A DNA stretch of 64,000 bases from Limnobacter litoralis (GCF_030160455.1 NZ_BSOJ01000015.1:1-64000); one strand, 5' to 3'. Positions 27,113 to 37,618 are shown, counted from the stretch's first letter. Program-made: numbers and translations. The notes: generated from the letters alone by a model not told the origin.

Positions 27113-27535
27113 TTACTTTAACTTGAGCTTAAGTGTACTGCCCTGCAAATCCACAATGACGTGTTCGCCGGGCGCCGGTTGTTCATCAAGGCATTGGGCA
27201 GACCAGCGCGCACCTCGATATTGAACTTGGGCATGGCCGTTGGGAGACCATTGCTCAACCTGTACTGAATTACCAATGTCCAGATTGTTGTGCAATCGAT
27301 CTTGTTCGGTGTTGACGCTGCCCTTGCGGGCCCGCTGCAACATAAGACATGAAAGTACAGCAAACACGGCCGCACTTCCAATTTGAATTTCAAGAGGCTG
27401 GCCCAGGTAGGCCACCAGGGAGCCAAGTGCGGCCCCCAGTGAAATCAGCAAGATGTAAAACGTCCCGGTCGTCAGCTCTGCAATCAGCAACAAACCAGCC
27501 AGAATCAACCACAGAGACGTGTCACTCAATGCCAT
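27113..27535 (-). CDS. NfeD family membrane protein, partner of the SPFH protein
   Basis: A 140-residue protein with two to three hydrophobic segments in the first 65 residues (W-L-I-L-A-G-L-L-L-I-A-E and the following Gly/Ala/Leu-rich helix), then a C-terminal OB-fold-like domain (about 85-140) with G-x-x-V-x-V, A-R-W-S-A and a final L-K-L-K-L-K. This short form without protease domain is the YbbK-partner (NfeD1b-type) protein, thought to assist assembly of the stomatin ring. It begins immediately after the ppsA stop (TAAATG) and is followed by the SPFH gene after 40 bp. Confidence 0.88.
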   Translation of the reverse strand: MALSDTSLWLILAGLLLIAELTTGTFYILLISLGAALGSLVAYLGQPLEIQIGSAAVFAVLSCLMLQRARKGSVNTEQDRLHNNLDIGNSVQVEQWSPNGHAQVQYRGARWSAQCLDEQPAPGEHVIVDLQGSTLKLKLK

Positions 27536-29947
27536 TTACCCCTTTTTGTTGTGGCGTTCAGCCAGCTTTTGCCAAGTGTCAACCACCGAATCAGGGTTCA
27601 ATGAGATGGACTCAATGCCCTCGTTGGCCAACCACAGCGCAAAGTCGGGGTGGTCTGAGGGGCCCTGGCCGCAAATGCCCACGTATTTGCCTTGCGCGCG
27701 ACAAGCCTGAATGGCCTTGGTCAACAACGCTCTGACCGCCGGGTCACGCTCGTCGAAATCGGCAGCCAGCAGATCCAGCCCGGAATCACGATCCAATCCA
27801 AGCGTCAGCTGGGTCAAATCGTTTGAACCCACTGAGAAGCCGTCGAAATACTCCAAAAACTGATCGGCAAGCACTGCGTTCGAAGGCACTTCACACATCA
27901 TGATCAGTTTCAGGCCGTTTTCGCCCCGCTTTAAGCCGTTTCGGGCCAACAGATCAACCACACGAGCCGCCTGGTTCAGTGTGCGCACAAACGGAATCAT
28001 GATCTGGACATTGTCCAACCCCATCTGTTCACGCACACGTTTCAGTGCGAGGCACTCCATCTCAAAACATTCCGCGAATTCTTCAGAAATGTAACGTGCA
28101 GCACCACGGAAGCCCAGCATCGGGTTCTCTTCTTCAGGCTCATACCGGCTGCCGCCCACCAACTTGCGATATTCATTGGACTTGAAGTCGGACATACGGA
28201 CAATCACGGGCTTGGGGTAGAACGCCGCCGCAATGGTGGCCACACCCTCTGCCAGCTTGTCTACAAAGAAAGCCACCGGGCTTGCATGTCCACGGGCCAC
28301 AGACTCTACCGCCTTTTTCAGGTCGGCGTCGACATTGGGATAATCCAGAATGGCTTTGGGGTGCACGCCGATCGCGTTGTTGATGATGAATTCAAGACGG
28401 GCCAAACCCACGCCCTTGTTGGGCAACTGGCAGAATTCGAAAGCAAGTTGAGGATTGCCCACGTTCATCATGATCTTGACTGGAATTTCGGGCAATTCAC
28501 CGCGCTGAACCTCGGTGACCTCGGTTTCAAGCAGGCCTTCGTAAATGTAGCCAGTGTCACCTTCAGAGCAAGAGACCGTCACCAACGTGCCCTCTTTCAG
28601 CTGTTCGGTTGCGTCTCCACAGCCCACCACGGCTGGAATACCCAGTTCACGGGCAATAATGGCTGCATGGCAGGTGCGTCCGCCGCGGTTGGTCACAATG
28701 GCAGCTGCCCGCTTCATGACGGGCTCCCAGTTGGGGTCGGTCATGTCGGTCACCAGAATGTCGCCTGCCTGAACCTTGTCCATCTCAGCGGCGTCATTGA
28801 TCAGTCTGACCGTACCAGCGCCAATTTTTTGTCCAATGGCCCGACCGCTGCTGAGTACCGCCGAATTGCCTTTGAGCTTGTAACGCAGTTGAACATCGTT
28901 GCCCTTCTGGCTGTTGACCGTCTCTGGACGCGCCTGAAGGATATAGAGCTTGCCGTCCACACCGTCTTTGCCCCACTCGATGTCCATGGGGCGTCCGTAG
29001 TGCTTCTCGATGATCATGGCGTACTTGGCCAACTCAATGACGTCGTCGTCGTTCAGCGAGTAACGGTTGCGCTGCTCGGGCGCCACATCCACGGTGCGAA
29101 CGCTGCGACCTGACGCTTTTTCCAGATCAAACTCCATCCGGATCAGTTTCGAGCCAATTTGGCGGCGGATGATCGGATATTTTCCGGATTGCAGCGTGGG
29201 CTTGAAAACGTAAAATTCGTCGGGGTTGACCGCGCCCTGAACCACTGTCTCGCCCAAACCATAGCTGGATGTGATGAAAATGACCTGGTCGAAACCCGAC
29301 TCGGTGTCGAGCGTGAACATCACACCGGCTGAACCCACATCAGAACGAACCATGCGCTGCACGCCTGCACTCAAGGCCACATCAGCGTGCGCAAAGCCCT
29401 TGTGTACTCGGTAAGAAATGGCACGGTCGTTGTACAGTGAGGCGAAAACTTCCTTGATTTTTTCAAGAACGTCGTCGATGCCATCCACGTTCAGGAAGCT
29501 TTCCTGCTGACCCGCAAATGAGGCGTCAGGCAAGTCTTCAGCAGTTGCCGAGGAGCGGACCGCGACAGTGATGCCGCCGCCGCTTTGAGCCATCATGTGG
29601 GCATACGCTGCGCGAATTTCGTCTTCCAGCTGTTTGGGCAGGGGCGCTTCAACAACCCATTTGCGAATTTCAGCACCGGCTTGGGCCAGTGCGCGCACGT
29701 CATCCACGTTCAACTGGTCCAGCTTGTTGTTGATGCGTTCAACCAGACTGTTTGCATTCAAAAACTCGCGAAAGGCATGGGCAGTGGTGGCGAAGCCACC
29801 GGGCACACGCACGCCTGCATCGGCCAGTTGGGAAATCATTTCACCCAGCGAGGAGTTTTTACCTCCCACTGTATCTACATCTTCCTTTCGAAGCTGCTCG
29901 AAAGGCAGTACAAGTGCGTCTGCTGCAACACCTGAGTTATTTGTCAT
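27536..29947 (-). CDS. ppsA: Phosphoenolpyruvate synthase
   Basis: An 803-residue enzyme making phosphoenolpyruvate from pyruvate and ATP for gluconeogenesis. Seen: the N-terminal ATP-binding domain with [10 protein letters not shown], the swivelling phosphohistidine domain with [13 protein letters not shown] (catalytic His near 420), and the C-terminal PEP-utilising barrel with [10 protein letters not shown] and [11 protein letters not shown] 29947 is chosen because AAGGTG stands 7 bases before it, over an in-frame codon 7 residues upstream. It is divergent from its own regulator gene ppsR, and the NfeD gene starts right at its stop. Confidence 0.97.
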   Translation of the reverse strand: MTNNSGVAADALVLPFEQLRKEDVDTVGGKNSSLGEMISQLADAGVRVPGGFATTAHAFREFLNANSLVERINNKLDQLNVDDVRALAQAGAEIRKWVVEAPLPKQLEDEIRAAYAHMMAQSGGGITVAVRSSATAEDLPDASFAGQQESFLNVDGIDDVLEKIKEVFASLYNDRAISYRVHKGFAHADVALSAGVQRMVRSDVGSAGVMFTLDTESGFDQVIFITSSYGLGETVVQGAVNPDEFYVFKPTLQSGKYPIIRRQIGSKLIRMEFDLEKASGRSVRTVDVAPEQRNRYSLNDDDVIELAKYAMIIEKHYGRPMDIEWGKDGVDGKLYILQARPETVNSQKGNDVQLRYKLKGNSAVLSSGRAIGQKIGAGTVRLINDAAEMDKVQAGDILVTDMTDPNWEPVMKRAAAIVTNRGGRTCHAAIIARELGIPAVVGCGDATEQLKEGTLVTVSCSEGDTGYIYEGLLETEVTEVQRGELPEIPVKIMMNVGNPQLAFEFCQLPNKGVGLARLEFIINNAIGVHPKAILDYPNVDADLKKAVESVARGHASPVAFFVDKLAEGVATIAAAFYPKPVIVRMSDFKSNEYRKLVGGSRYEPEEENPMLGFRGAARYISEEFAECFEMECLALKRVREQMGLDNVQIMIPFVRTLNQAARVVDLLARNGLKRGENGLKLIMMCEVPSNAVLADQFLEYFDGFSVGSNDLTQLTLGLDRDSGLDLLAADFDERDPAVRALLTKAIQACRAQGKYVGICGQGPSDHPDFALWLANEGIESISLNPDSVVDTWQKLAERHNKKG

Positions 29948-30090
29948 GTGAATCACCTTATTTAGCAAAAGAAATAATGAATCGCGCGCAAGATCACTTC
30001 ACGATTGATTATTTCCCCTGATAATTTTGCTTGCTTCACGATTGTAACTGCTACGAACCTATTTGCCACTGCGCGGCTGGAGTTTGATTC

Positions 30091-30927
30091 ATGTCATCAC
30101 CTTCCCTACAAGAAAGAACTGTTGTATTCGTGTCAGATGGTACAGGCATCACTGCAGAAACCCTGGGCCACTCCGTTTTATCACAATTCGAAGGCATCCG
30201 TTTCAAGCAGATCCGCATCCCGTTTATAGACAGTGAGGTTAAGGCCATTTCTGCGCGCCAGAAGATCAACGACATCGCCTCGTACGATGGTGTAAAACCC
30301 ATTGTATTCAGCACGTTGGTGAACACCATGATCAACAGCGTCGTGAAGCAAGCTGACGGGGTTTTCATGGACTTGTTCATGACATTTGTGGAACCGCTGG
30401 AGGTCGAGCTGGGTGTGAAAAGCACCCATCGCATCGGCAGGTCACACAACATTTCAGACAACGAGCAGTACAAAAACCGGATCGAGGCCATCAATTACGC
30501 CCTCGCTCATGACGACGGCCAAACCAGCAAAGACCTTGCTCTGGCCGATGTCATTCTGGTCGGGGTTTCCCGATCGGGCAAGACGCCTACAAGTCTTTAC
30601 CTGGCGATGCAATACGGCATCAAAGCCGCCAATTACCCGCTTATTCCGGAAGATTTTGAAAGGGGTGAATTGCCCCCAGCCCTGCTGCCTTTCAAAGACA
30701 AATTGTTCGGCCTGTCCATCACGCCAGAGCGTTTGTCTGAAATCCGCAATGAACGGCGCCCAAACAGCCACTACGCCTCATTGGACAATTGCCGAAAGGA
30801 AATCAAGGCCGCTGAATACATGATGAGGCGCGAAGGCATTAACTGGCTGCTGTCCACCAGCAAGTCCATTGAAGAAATTTCGACCACCATCTTGCAGCAG
30901 TTAAACCTGGGCCAGGCGATTTACTGA
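30091..30927 (+). CDS. ppsR: PEP synthase regulatory protein (kinase/pyrophosphorylase)
   Basis: A 278-residue DUF299 protein that inactivates PEP synthase by ADP-dependent phosphorylation of a Thr and reactivates it by phosphate-dependent removal. Seen: N-terminal [14 protein letters not shown], the P-loop-like [15 protein letters not shown] near residue 153, and the conserved G-L-T/S-I-x-P-E-R-L and Y-A-S-L-D-N-C segments. The location divergent from ppsA, with 143 bp between starts, agrees with this role. A GGAG lies 9 bases before the ATG. Its stop touches the stop of the convergent photolyase gene. Confidence 0.96.
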   Translation: MSSPSLQERTVVFVSDGTGITAETLGHSVLSQFEGIRFKQIRIPFIDSEVKAISARQKINDIASYDGVKPIVFSTLVNTMINSVVKQADGVFMDLFMTFVEPLEVELGVKSTHRIGRSHNISDNEQYKNRIEAINYALAHDDGQTSKDLALADVILVGVSRSGKTPTSLYLAMQYGIKAANYPLIPEDFERGELPPALLPFKDKLFGLSITPERLSEIRNERRPNSHYASLDNCRKEIKAAEYMMRREGINWLLSTSKSIEEISTTILQQLNLGQAIY

Positions 30928-32595
30928 TCAATCAAACAGGCTGCCCTGTTGCGATTGCTGTGTTGATCGTTCATCAATTTTTTTGCGGCTTGCAGATCTG
31001 CTTTTTCTGGGTGTTCCGTTTCTGTTCGGGTTTCTGGACCCATGCTTGGCGTAGACCGCCTTGGCCAATTGGTCGAATTGGGGCGACTTCCGCCACGCCG
31101 TCATTTTTTGCCGTGCAAGGGAAATTGCAGTGTCCGGATTCACGATCGGTGACGGGTAGGTCTGGCCGATCATGCATCCCGTTTCCTGCTGAATCAGGCC
31201 CGGCAAGTCCCAAGGATTCCCAATCCAGTCTACTGGGCAGTCTTTCAGCTCAGGAATCCACCGTCGAATGAATGTGCCTTCAGGGTCATGGTCCTTGGCC
31301 TGCTTGACCGGGTTGTAAATGCGCAAGGTGTTGATGCCCGTCACTCCAGATTGCATCTGAAACTGGGCATAGTGGATTCCGGGCTCGTAATCGAGAAACT
31401 CTCGGGCCAACAGTGGGGCCGTGTGTCGCCAGTCAAGCCAAAGCTGATAAGACGCAAACGCCACCAACATCGCCCGCATTCTGAAATTCACCCATCCTGT
31501 GCTTCTCAGCATCCGCATGCAGGCGTCAATCATCGGAAAGCCTGTGTTTCCTGTGATCCATGCCTGCAGGCGAGCCGCTTCTTCATCGGTCAAGGGGCCG
31601 TGGTTGCGAAGATCATTCAAGGCGGGGTGCGCGGACCTGAATTCCAGCTCAGGCTCGGTTTCCAGCTTCTGAATGAAATGGCAATGCCAGTGCAATCGAG
31701 ACTCGAATGATTTGAGCGAGGCCTTCCATTGAGGTTCGTCCTTGCGATTTTGATCGAGTATCTGAAGCACTTCCCGAATTGAAAACACGCCAAAGGTCAA
31801 ATAGGGCGACACCCTAGAACAGGCGCTTTCAGCGCTCAATGGACTAGACATCTCATAGCGGTAATGCTTGCCACGATGATCCAAAAAAGCCTGTAATGTA
31901 GACAGGGCTTCCCGGCGGCCGCCGCGCTGTCGATTTGTCTTGTCCGATTCACCGATCGGGAAGAAATTCTCAACATTCATCCAGTCTGGCCGGGGCTGTT
32001 TACCTTGGTGCCAATGTACGCTTGGAAATGACCCAAAACCTGTGTTGGAGGACCCGGCAGGCGCAGCCGAACCCTCCATCAACGCCGGGGGAACAGGCAA
32101 CACCGGCTTTTGCATGACCTGCAGCCACATCTGACTCCACACATCCCGGTTGCTGAGCGTTCGAACCACCGCATTGCTCTGGAACTGATGCCAGCTTGCA
32201 CCGTTCGATTTCAGCAGGCGAGCCACCACTTTGTCGCGTTCAAAGCTGGCCCAGTTGCCCGTTTCTTCGTGGCTGAACACATGCAAAGTTTGGTCTGGTT
32301 CCAAATGGTCCAGCAGGCTCCTGAAAAACTCGGGGGCGTCTGCACGCACCAATTCAAGGGGGGTGTGGGCAGGAAGCTGCTCAGCGAGATCCTGCAGACA
32401 TTCCAGGGCGAACATGAAATGTTGGGGTGCAGAGTCCGGTTGGGCAAGAAGCGTGGGTTCAATCAGGTAAACAAGCCGAAGTTGCACCCTGCCCTGTGAA
32501 TTTTTTAGGCGCGCCAAAGCCTCGGTCAGAGGTTTGTGATCTGACAGGCGTATGTCTCTTTTGAACCAGACGAGGTGAACTGTGCTACCGCTCAT
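30928..32595 (-). CDS. Cryptochrome/DNA photolyase family protein
   Basis: A 555-residue flavoprotein. The N-terminal alpha/beta photolyase domain (about 1-140) starts H-L-V-W-F-K-R-D-I-R-L-S-D-H. The FAD-binding helical domain has Y-R-Y-E-M-S-S-P, S-R-V-S-P-Y-L-T-F-G, the R-L-H-W-H-C-H-F segment, and T-G-F-P-M-I-D-A-C-M-R-M-L with G-W-V-N-F-R-M-R. This pattern belongs to a bacterial photolyase/cryptochrome branch distinct from classical PhrB; whether it repairs cyclobutane dimers or acts as a photoreceptor cannot be told. The C-terminal tail (about 515-555) is basic and Ser/Arg/Gln-rich. It directly abuts the ppsR stop codon. Confidence 0.88.
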   Translation of the reverse strand: MSGSTVHLVWFKRDIRLSDHKPLTEALARLKNSQGRVQLRLVYLIEPTLLAQPDSAPQHFMFALECLQDLAEQLPAHTPLELVRADAPEFFRSLLDHLEPDQTLHVFSHEETGNWASFERDKVVARLLKSNGASWHQFQSNAVVRTLSNRDVWSQMWLQVMQKPVLPVPPALMEGSAAPAGSSNTGFGSFPSVHWHQGKQPRPDWMNVENFFPIGESDKTNRQRGGRREALSTLQAFLDHRGKHYRYEMSSPLSAESACSRVSPYLTFGVFSIREVLQILDQNRKDEPQWKASLKSFESRLHWHCHFIQKLETEPELEFRSAHPALNDLRNHGPLTDEEAARLQAWITGNTGFPMIDACMRMLRSTGWVNFRMRAMLVAFASYQLWLDWRHTAPLLAREFLDYEPGIHYAQFQMQSGVTGINTLRIYNPVKQAKDHDPEGTFIRRWIPELKDCPVDWIGNPWDLPGLIQQETGCMIGQTYPSPIVNPDTAISLARQKMTAWRKSPQFDQLAKAVYAKHGSRNPNRNGTPRKSRSASRKKIDERSTQQSQQGSLFD

Positions 32596-32604
32596 GGCGA
32601 CAGT

Positions 32605-33402
32605 TTAACCGCGTTGCCTCACTTGTTCATAGAGGCAAACTGCGCTGCTGACCGCCACATTCAAGCTTTCGATCAAAGGCGATTGCGGTATGCGAATGCA
32701 TTCAGTGGCCCGGGACAACCAGAAAGGGCTGACACCCTGCCCTTCACTGCCGAATACCCAAACCCCTGGGGCTCGCAAATCGCAGTCGAACAGACTTGCA
32801 GAATTGGGTTGCAATGCAGTTGTTCGAATGGGCAATGCCTTTTTTTCGAGGGTGTTCAACAGCGTTTTGGTGGAAAAAAAGTGGGCTGCAACATGGCCAC
32901 CCATGGCTGCCCGCAGCACTTTGTCACCCCAGGCCCAGGCCCCACCGTCAGTGATCACCACTTGTGTGATGCCTGCGGCAACCGCAGTTCGAATCAGGGT
33001 GCCGGTATTGCCCGGGTCCTGCACACCGTCCAGTAACACAACGTCCTGATTGGGGTTCAGCGCTGTGGCTTCCTCTGGGACTCGAAAAAATACCCCAGGC
33101 CCCGTGGGCTTTTCAACCCGGGTTAACTTGCTGTACAGGCGATCGGGAAGGACTAGCCAGTCAATCGCCTGCAATCGGGGGGCGCGGTTCATGGCTTTAA
33201 AGTCCTCATGATCCAGAAGACTTTGAGGAACCCAAAGCATTTGAATGTCAAATCGATCTGAATGGGCAAAAAGACTTTCAAACAGATGAAGGCCCTCAGC
33301 AAAAGCCAGGCCCTCTTTTTTCAAGCCCTGGGTGCTGCTTGCCAGCTTGCATGCGGTCTTGAACGTGTCATTGGCCGCAGATTCAATGAAGTGCAATCCC
33401 AC
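32605..33402 (-). CDS. TrmH/SpoU family RNA 2'-O-methyltransferase
   Basis: A 265-residue SPOUT enzyme using SAM to methylate a ribose 2'-OH in tRNA or rRNA. The three SpoU motifs are present in the C-terminal half: D-G-V-Q-D-P-G-N-T-G-T-L-I-R-T-A, V-F-G-S-E-G-Q-G-V-S, and I-P-Q-S-P-L-I-E-S-L-N-V-A-V-S-S-A. The N-terminal about 100 residues form an L30e-like substrate-binding domain. The start is GTG 33402, one base after the rnhB stop, behind GAGAGG. Target nucleotide unknown. A conserved neighbour of rnhB in Burkholderiales. Confidence 0.9.
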   Translation of the reverse strand: MGLHFIESAANDTFKTACKLASSTQGLKKEGLAFAEGLHLFESLFAHSDRFDIQMLWVPQSLLDHEDFKAMNRAPRLQAIDWLVLPDRLYSKLTRVEKPTGPGVFFRVPEEATALNPNQDVVLLDGVQDPGNTGTLIRTAVAAGITQVVITDGGAWAWGDKVLRAAMGGHVAAHFFSTKTLLNTLEKKALPIRTTALQPNSASLFDCDLRAPGVWVFGSEGQGVSPFWLSRATECIRIPQSPLIESLNVAVSSAVCLYEQVRQRG

Positions 33403-33403
33403 G

Positions 33404-34057
33404 CTAGAAGACCTCTCGGCTGGTACTCAGAATCTCACGGACTGGCCGAAAACTGCGTCGATGCAATGGGCTTGCGCCGTGACGCCTCAGCAATTCCAGG
33501 TGACGGGGTGTCGGGTAACCCATGTGTACATCCAATTCGTACTGGGGCCATACGAGGGCCTGTTCGCGGCACCACTCGTCACGGCTGACCTTGGCCACAA
33601 TGGATCCTGCTGAAATGGAAGGCACCAAGGCATCGCCTTTGACAATCGATTTTGACAGATAGGACCAAGCGGGCAGCTTGTTGCCATCCACCAGCACCAG
33701 GCACTGTTCCGGATTTAAACCCGCCTTGTCAACAACCTGATCAACTGCCCTGCGCATCGCAAGCAGACTGGCTTGCAGAATATTAAGTTCATCAATCTCC
33801 TCGACGCTTGAAATGCCCACTGCCCATGCTTTTGAATGCATCCTGATTGAGTCGAACAGTCGAACTCTGGCTTTATCACTCAAGGTTTTTGAACAGGCCA
33901 AACCATCAATGGGATTGGGTTCAGCAAGCAGGCAGGCACCAGCCACCACAGGGCCAAACAATGGGCCCCGCCCCGCCTCATCCACCCCTACAATCGCAAG
34001 GCCTCGATGTTTGGCCCAATTTTGAATTTCAGGCCAGCTGGGCATTTCAGTCGTCAA
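33404..34057 (-). CDS. rnhB: Ribonuclease HII
   Basis: A 217-residue enzyme that cuts RNA in RNA/DNA hybrids and removes single misincorporated ribonucleotides. Seen: the catalytic V-D-E-A-G-R-G-P-L-F-G-P-V-V-A-G with D and E ligands, the later V-D-G-N-K, and the conserved S-I-V-A-K-V-x-R-D segment. The start is TTG 34057, overlapping the lpxB stop as TTGA; AGGAG stands 8 bases before it. An ATG at 34045 has no ribosome site. This suggests translation coupled to lpxB. Confidence 0.95.
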   Translation of the reverse strand: MTTEMPSWPEIQNWAKHRGLAIVGVDEAGRGPLFGPVVAGACLLAEPNPIDGLACSKTLSDKARVRLFDSIRMHSKAWAVGISSVEEIDELNILQASLLAMRRAVDQVVDKAGLNPEQCLVLVDGNKLPAWSYLSKSIVKGDALVPSISAGSIVAKVSRDEWCREQALVWPQYELDVHMGYPTPRHLELLRRHGASPLHRRSFRPVREILSTSREVF

Positions 34058-35232
34058 ATCAAATACTCCTGCAGTGCCTGTGCGGCCAATTGCCCGGAAG
34101 GTCTTCTCAGCAAACGATGCTGCTCCGCAAATTTGCGCTCAAGTCGCTGTCGATTGGCTTCATTGTCGAGCTGAAACAGGGCTTTGTTGGCCAGTGCCTG
34201 CGGAGTGGCCTGGTGTTGAATCAGTTCAGGCACCGCGAATTCTTGAAGGAGAATATTGGGCAAACCAATGTAGGGCATGTACCCTTTGTCCTTCATCATT
34301 CGATAGGAAAGCCAAGGCATTTTGTAGGCAATAACCATGGGTTTTCGCCACATCATGGCCTCCAAAGTGGCCGTGCCACTGGCCAGCATGACCGCGTTCG
34401 CCGCGGCCATGCATTCGTGAGAATGCCCTTCGACCACCCTCCAGCAATGCTTGAGCGCGGCCGGAATCCAGCTTTCAAACTTTGATTTCCACGGCCCGGG
34501 CTGCAGGGGAGTCACAAACTCCAGATCAGGCTTGTGCCGTTTCATTTCCACACAGGCTTGCACAAAAGCGGGGCCGATGTGTTTAATCTCTGCGCCGCGA
34601 CTGCCTGGTAAAACTGCCAGTAAAGGCGCATGGGAGGACAATCCAAGCTTTTCCCGATAAGTCTTCGGCTCATAAGCGTCGGGAATGATGCTGGCCATTG
34701 GATGGCCGATGTAGCTGGCCCGAATTCCGGACTGTTCCAGTATTTCCGGCTCGAACGGGAAGACACACAGCACCTGACTGCACGCAGCCTTGATGGTGTG
34801 TATACGCTCCATACGCCACGCCCAAATGGATGGACACACCAGATGGACAGTCGGTACATTGTGCTCACGCAGATGGTGTTCAAGCTTCAGGTTGAAATCG
34901 GGCGCATCCACACCCACAAACACTTTGGGCTTGGAATGAACGGCCCAGTGGTTCATCAAATTCTTGCGCATTTTCAACAGGCGCGGCAGATGCCTTAAAA
35001 CCTCGACGTAACCGCGCACAGACAGTTCTTCAGACTGGTGCAACGGCCGCACGCCCAAGGCCCGCAACTTTGGTCCTGCAATACCCTCGATGTCCAGAGC
35101 CCGGCTTGAGTACAGCAACTCTTCAATGGCCAAGGCAGCGATCCAGTCCCCTGAGGCCTCGCCAACGCACAAAGCAATGTCAGACTGGCTGGAGGGGTAA
35201 GGATCCATCATCGTGGCATCGGTGGACTTCAT
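34054..35232 (-). CDS. lpxB: Lipid-A-disaccharide synthase
   Basis: A 392-residue peripheral membrane glycosyltransferase (GT19) that joins UDP-diacylglucosamine and lipid X in lipid A synthesis. Seen: A-L-C-V-G-E-A-S-G-D near the N terminus, the V-C-P-S-I-W-A-W-R segment, G-H-P-M and L-P-G-S-R-G-A-E-I, and A-S-G-T-A-T-L-E with the C-terminal donor site. ATG 35232 lies 2 bp after the lpxA stop; an ATG seven codons later is possible. Part of the lpxD-fabZ-lpxA-lpxB-rnhB run. Confidence 0.97.
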   Translation of the reverse strand: MKSTDATMMDPYPSSQSDIALCVGEASGDWIAALAIEELLYSSRALDIEGIAGPKLRALGVRPLHQSEELSVRGYVEVLRHLPRLLKMRKNLMNHWAVHSKPKVFVGVDAPDFNLKLEHHLREHNVPTVHLVCPSIWAWRMERIHTIKAACSQVLCVFPFEPEILEQSGIRASYIGHPMASIIPDAYEPKTYREKLGLSSHAPLLAVLPGSRGAEIKHIGPAFVQACVEMKRHKPDLEFVTPLQPGPWKSKFESWIPAALKHCWRVVEGHSHECMAAANAVMLASGTATLEAMMWRKPMVIAYKMPWLSYRMMKDKGYMPYIGLPNILLQEFAVPELIQHQATPQALANKALFQLDNEANRQRLERKFAEQHRLLRRPSGQLAAQALQEYLI

Positions 35233-35234
35233 GC

Positions 35235-36023
35235 CTATCGGACAATGCCGCGTGTGGCTTCGGCCAGAAATTGTCGCATGTGCTCAAGATGAGGCTTGGC
35301 GTCGGCGGGCGCACTGCCCTCAAGGTCGAGAATGGCTGCTTTGGCCTCTTCGATACTCAGCCCCTGCCTGTAAATCGCCTTGTATGCCCGTTTGATGAAC
35401 AGAATGCTGTCGCTGGAAAACCCGCGACGCCGCAGCCCTTCTGAATTGATGCTGGCGGGGCCTGCTGGATAGCCGGCGGCCATGACAAAGGGTGGCACAT
35501 CTTGCATCAACTTGGTTTGGAACGCAGTCATGGCGTGGTCGCCCACCCGAATAAACTGGTGCACGCCTGTCATGCCACCCAGAATGACCCAATCACCGAT
35601 GTGAACATGGCCGGCCAGTTGAACGCTGTTGGCGATGATGGTGTTGTTGCCAATGTGGCAATCGTGGGCCACATGCACATACGCCATAATCCAGTTGTCG
35701 TCGCCCATGCTGGTCAGGCCACCATCTTGAACTGTGCCCGTATTGAAGGTGCAGTATTCGCGAATGGTGTTGCGTGAACCGATGCGCAACTCAGTGGGTT
35801 CACCTTTGTATTTTTTGTCCTGGGGGTCGCCGCCAATCGTTGCACTGCCATGAAAGACATTGTCCTCGCCGATGGTGGTGTGCCCAGACACAATGACATG
35901 TGGGCCCAGGCGTGTGCCAGCGCCGATTTTGACATTGGGGCCTACGATGCAATAGGGGCCAATTTCGACGCTCGAATCGATCTCTGCAGAAGGATCAATG
36001 ATCGCTGTTGCATGGATGGACAT
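35235..36023 (-). CDS. lpxA: UDP-N-acetylglucosamine O-acyltransferase
   Basis: A 262-residue left-handed beta-helix acyltransferase, first step of lipid A synthesis, using hydroxyacyl-ACP from the FabZ branch point. Hexapeptide repeats run from about residue 8 to 180, and the catalytic region has V-A-H-D-C-H-I-G-N. The C-terminal helical part contains R-R-G-F-S and I-K-R-A-Y-K. ATG 36023 gives the same length as E. coli LpxA (262) and opens with I-H-A-T-A-I-I-D-P; an in-frame codon 12 residues upstream is rejected. Confidence 0.97.
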   Translation of the reverse strand: MSIHATAIIDPSAEIDSSVEIGPYCIVGPNVKIGAGTRLGPHVIVSGHTTIGEDNVFHGSATIGGDPQDKKYKGEPTELRIGSRNTIREYCTFNTGTVQDGGLTSMGDDNWIMAYVHVAHDCHIGNNTIIANSVQLAGHVHIGDWVILGGMTGVHQFIRVGDHAMTAFQTKLMQDVPPFVMAAGYPAGPASINSEGLRRRGFSSDSILFIKRAYKAIYRQGLSIEEAKAAILDLEGSAPADAKPHLEHMRQFLAEATRGIVR

Positions 36024-36037
36024 GGATACACTTTTCC

Positions 36038-36487
36038 TTACACTTCGCGGGCGGTGCACATCAGGTCGCCTTCAGCGGCCACCTTTCCGTCAACCAGTGC
36101 CTGCGCATTGAATTTCCAGATACCCCGCGAGACCCGGTTGACTCTGACGTCCAGCATCAAAATGTCACCAGGCACGACAGGACGCTTGAATCTTGCATTG
36201 TCAATGCCCACAAAATAGTAGACAAAATTGTCGCTGGGTTTGACTTCCATGGAATTGAAAGACAACAAGCCAGCTGCCTGGGCAAGTGCTTCCATAATCA
36301 GCACGCCCGGCATGACCGGGTGAATCGGGAAGTGCCCCGGAAAATAGGGTTCGTTGTAGCTCACATTTTTCTGGGCAAGAATGCGCACGTTGGGTTCGAT
36401 TTCGAGAACCCTGTCTACCAAAACAAACGGGTAGCGATGTGGCAACTGTTCGAGAATGCCTTTAATGTCCATTACAGGTGTAGTCAT
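36038..36487 (-). CDS. fabZ: 3-hydroxyacyl-ACP dehydratase FabZ
   Basis: A 149-residue hot-dog-fold dehydratase of fatty acid synthesis, acting on the same hydroxyacyl-ACP used by LpxA and LpxD. Seen: [13 protein letters not shown] and the catalytic [15 protein letters not shown] with His, followed by the Glu in the M-E-A-L-A-Q helix. Full length for the family. It lies between lpxD (30 bp) and lpxA (14 bp), the standard order. Confidence 0.97.
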   Translation of the reverse strand: MTTPVMDIKGILEQLPHRYPFVLVDRVLEIEPNVRILAQKNVSYNEPYFPGHFPIHPVMPGVLIMEALAQAAGLLSFNSMEVKPSDNFVYYFVGIDNARFKRPVVPGDILMLDVRVNRVSRGIWKFNAQALVDGKVAAEGDLMCTAREV

Positions 36488-36517
36488 AGCTTCTGAGGTT
36501 TTTTGATTAATTGAATG

Positions 36518-37603
36518 TTATTGTTTTTTAAGTTCACGCACTTCTGCGCGCAGCTTCATGATCTGCCGCAATGCCACAGCAGTTTTTTCCCAGGCTTTGT
36601 GCGTGTCGATCGGGAAAATTCCGGTGTATGCCCCTGCCTCGGTGATTGAACTCATGACCGTGGTGGCTGCTGAAATGTGCGTACCCTCCACAATGTTCAA
36701 GTGCCCCAGCACCATGGCCGCGCCGCCAATTGTGCAGCGTGCGCCTATTTTGGTGCTGCCAGCCACGCCGACACAACCTGCCATGGCGGTGTGCTCGCCG
36801 ATCTCCACATTGTGGGCAACCATGATTTGATTGTCCAGCTTTACACCGTACCCAATCAAAGTGTCATCCAGCGCACCTCGGTCGATGGTGGTGTTGGCAC
36901 CTATTTCAACTTCGTCGGCGATGAGAACCCGACCCACCTGTGGAATCTTGATCCATGCACCATTCTCGGGTGCAAAACCAAATCCATCGGCGCCAATCAC
37001 CGCCCCACTGTGAACGATGCAGTTTCGCCCAAGTTCGCATTCGTCATAGACCACAGCATTGGGGTAAATTCTTGTGTTCTCACCCACTTTGACACCACGC
37101 CCCAGCACAACCCCAGCACCAATGTTCACGCCGGCAGCAATCACCGCATGAGCCCCAATCACCGCATTGGCTTGAATAGACGCGTCTGGATCGACGATTG
37201 CTTCAGGATCAACCACCGCACTGGGATGGATGCCCGCGGGCACCTTGAACTCGCTGCGAGCAACCCACCACTGCTGAATGCGTGCGTAATACAGGTAGGG
37301 GTCTGCCACAAGCCAGAAGACTGGCCATGGCTCTGGCCTGGATTGAGTCGAAAGCCATTCGCGTAGCTCGTCAAACCGTGACTCGCGAACAATGACGACG
37401 CCTGCGCGGGTGGTCAAAAGCTGGCTTTTCAGTTTGTTGTTGGACAGGAAGCCCAAATGGCAAGCTTGCGCGCTGTCCAAAGGGCGTATGCCGACAAGTG
37501 CAATATCCGCAAGATCAACTTGTTCAGGCACCGCATTCAGAACCTCAACCCTGCCCCCAAACAGGGGCAGAAGCTCAGACAAGCGGCTGGGTGTGAATTT
37601 CAC
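36518..37603 (-). CDS. lpxD: UDP-3-O-acylglucosamine N-acyltransferase
   Basis: A 361-residue trimeric left-handed beta-helix enzyme, third step of lipid A synthesis. An N-terminal uridine-binding domain (about 1-105) is followed by hexapeptide repeats (about 110-310) with the catalytic M-V-A-H-N-V-E-I-G, and a C-terminal helix ([14 protein letters not shown]). The start is GTG 37603, 15 bp after the skp stop; no strong Shine-Dalgarno is seen. E. coli LpxD is 341 residues. Confidence 0.96.
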   Translation of the reverse strand: MKFTPSRLSELLPLFGGRVEVLNAVPEQVDLADIALVGIRPLDSAQACHLGFLSNNKLKSQLLTTRAGVVIVRESRFDELREWLSTQSRPEPWPVFWLVADPYLYYARIQQWWVARSEFKVPAGIHPSAVVDPEAIVDPDASIQANAVIGAHAVIAAGVNIGAGVVLGRGVKVGENTRIYPNAVVYDECELGRNCIVHSGAVIGADGFGFAPENGAWIKIPQVGRVLIADEVEIGANTTIDRGALDDTLIGYGVKLDNQIMVAHNVEIGEHTAMAGCVGVAGSTKIGARCTIGGAAMVLGHLNIVEGTHISAATTVMSSITEAGAYTGIFPIDTHKAWEKTAVALRQIMKLRAEVRELKKQ

Positions 37604-37618
37604 GGGCTAAAAGCAGGC

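Noticed and set aside
28286-29113. 275-codon plus-strand open frame opposite ppsA
   Set aside because: A shadow of ppsA with no recognisable features.
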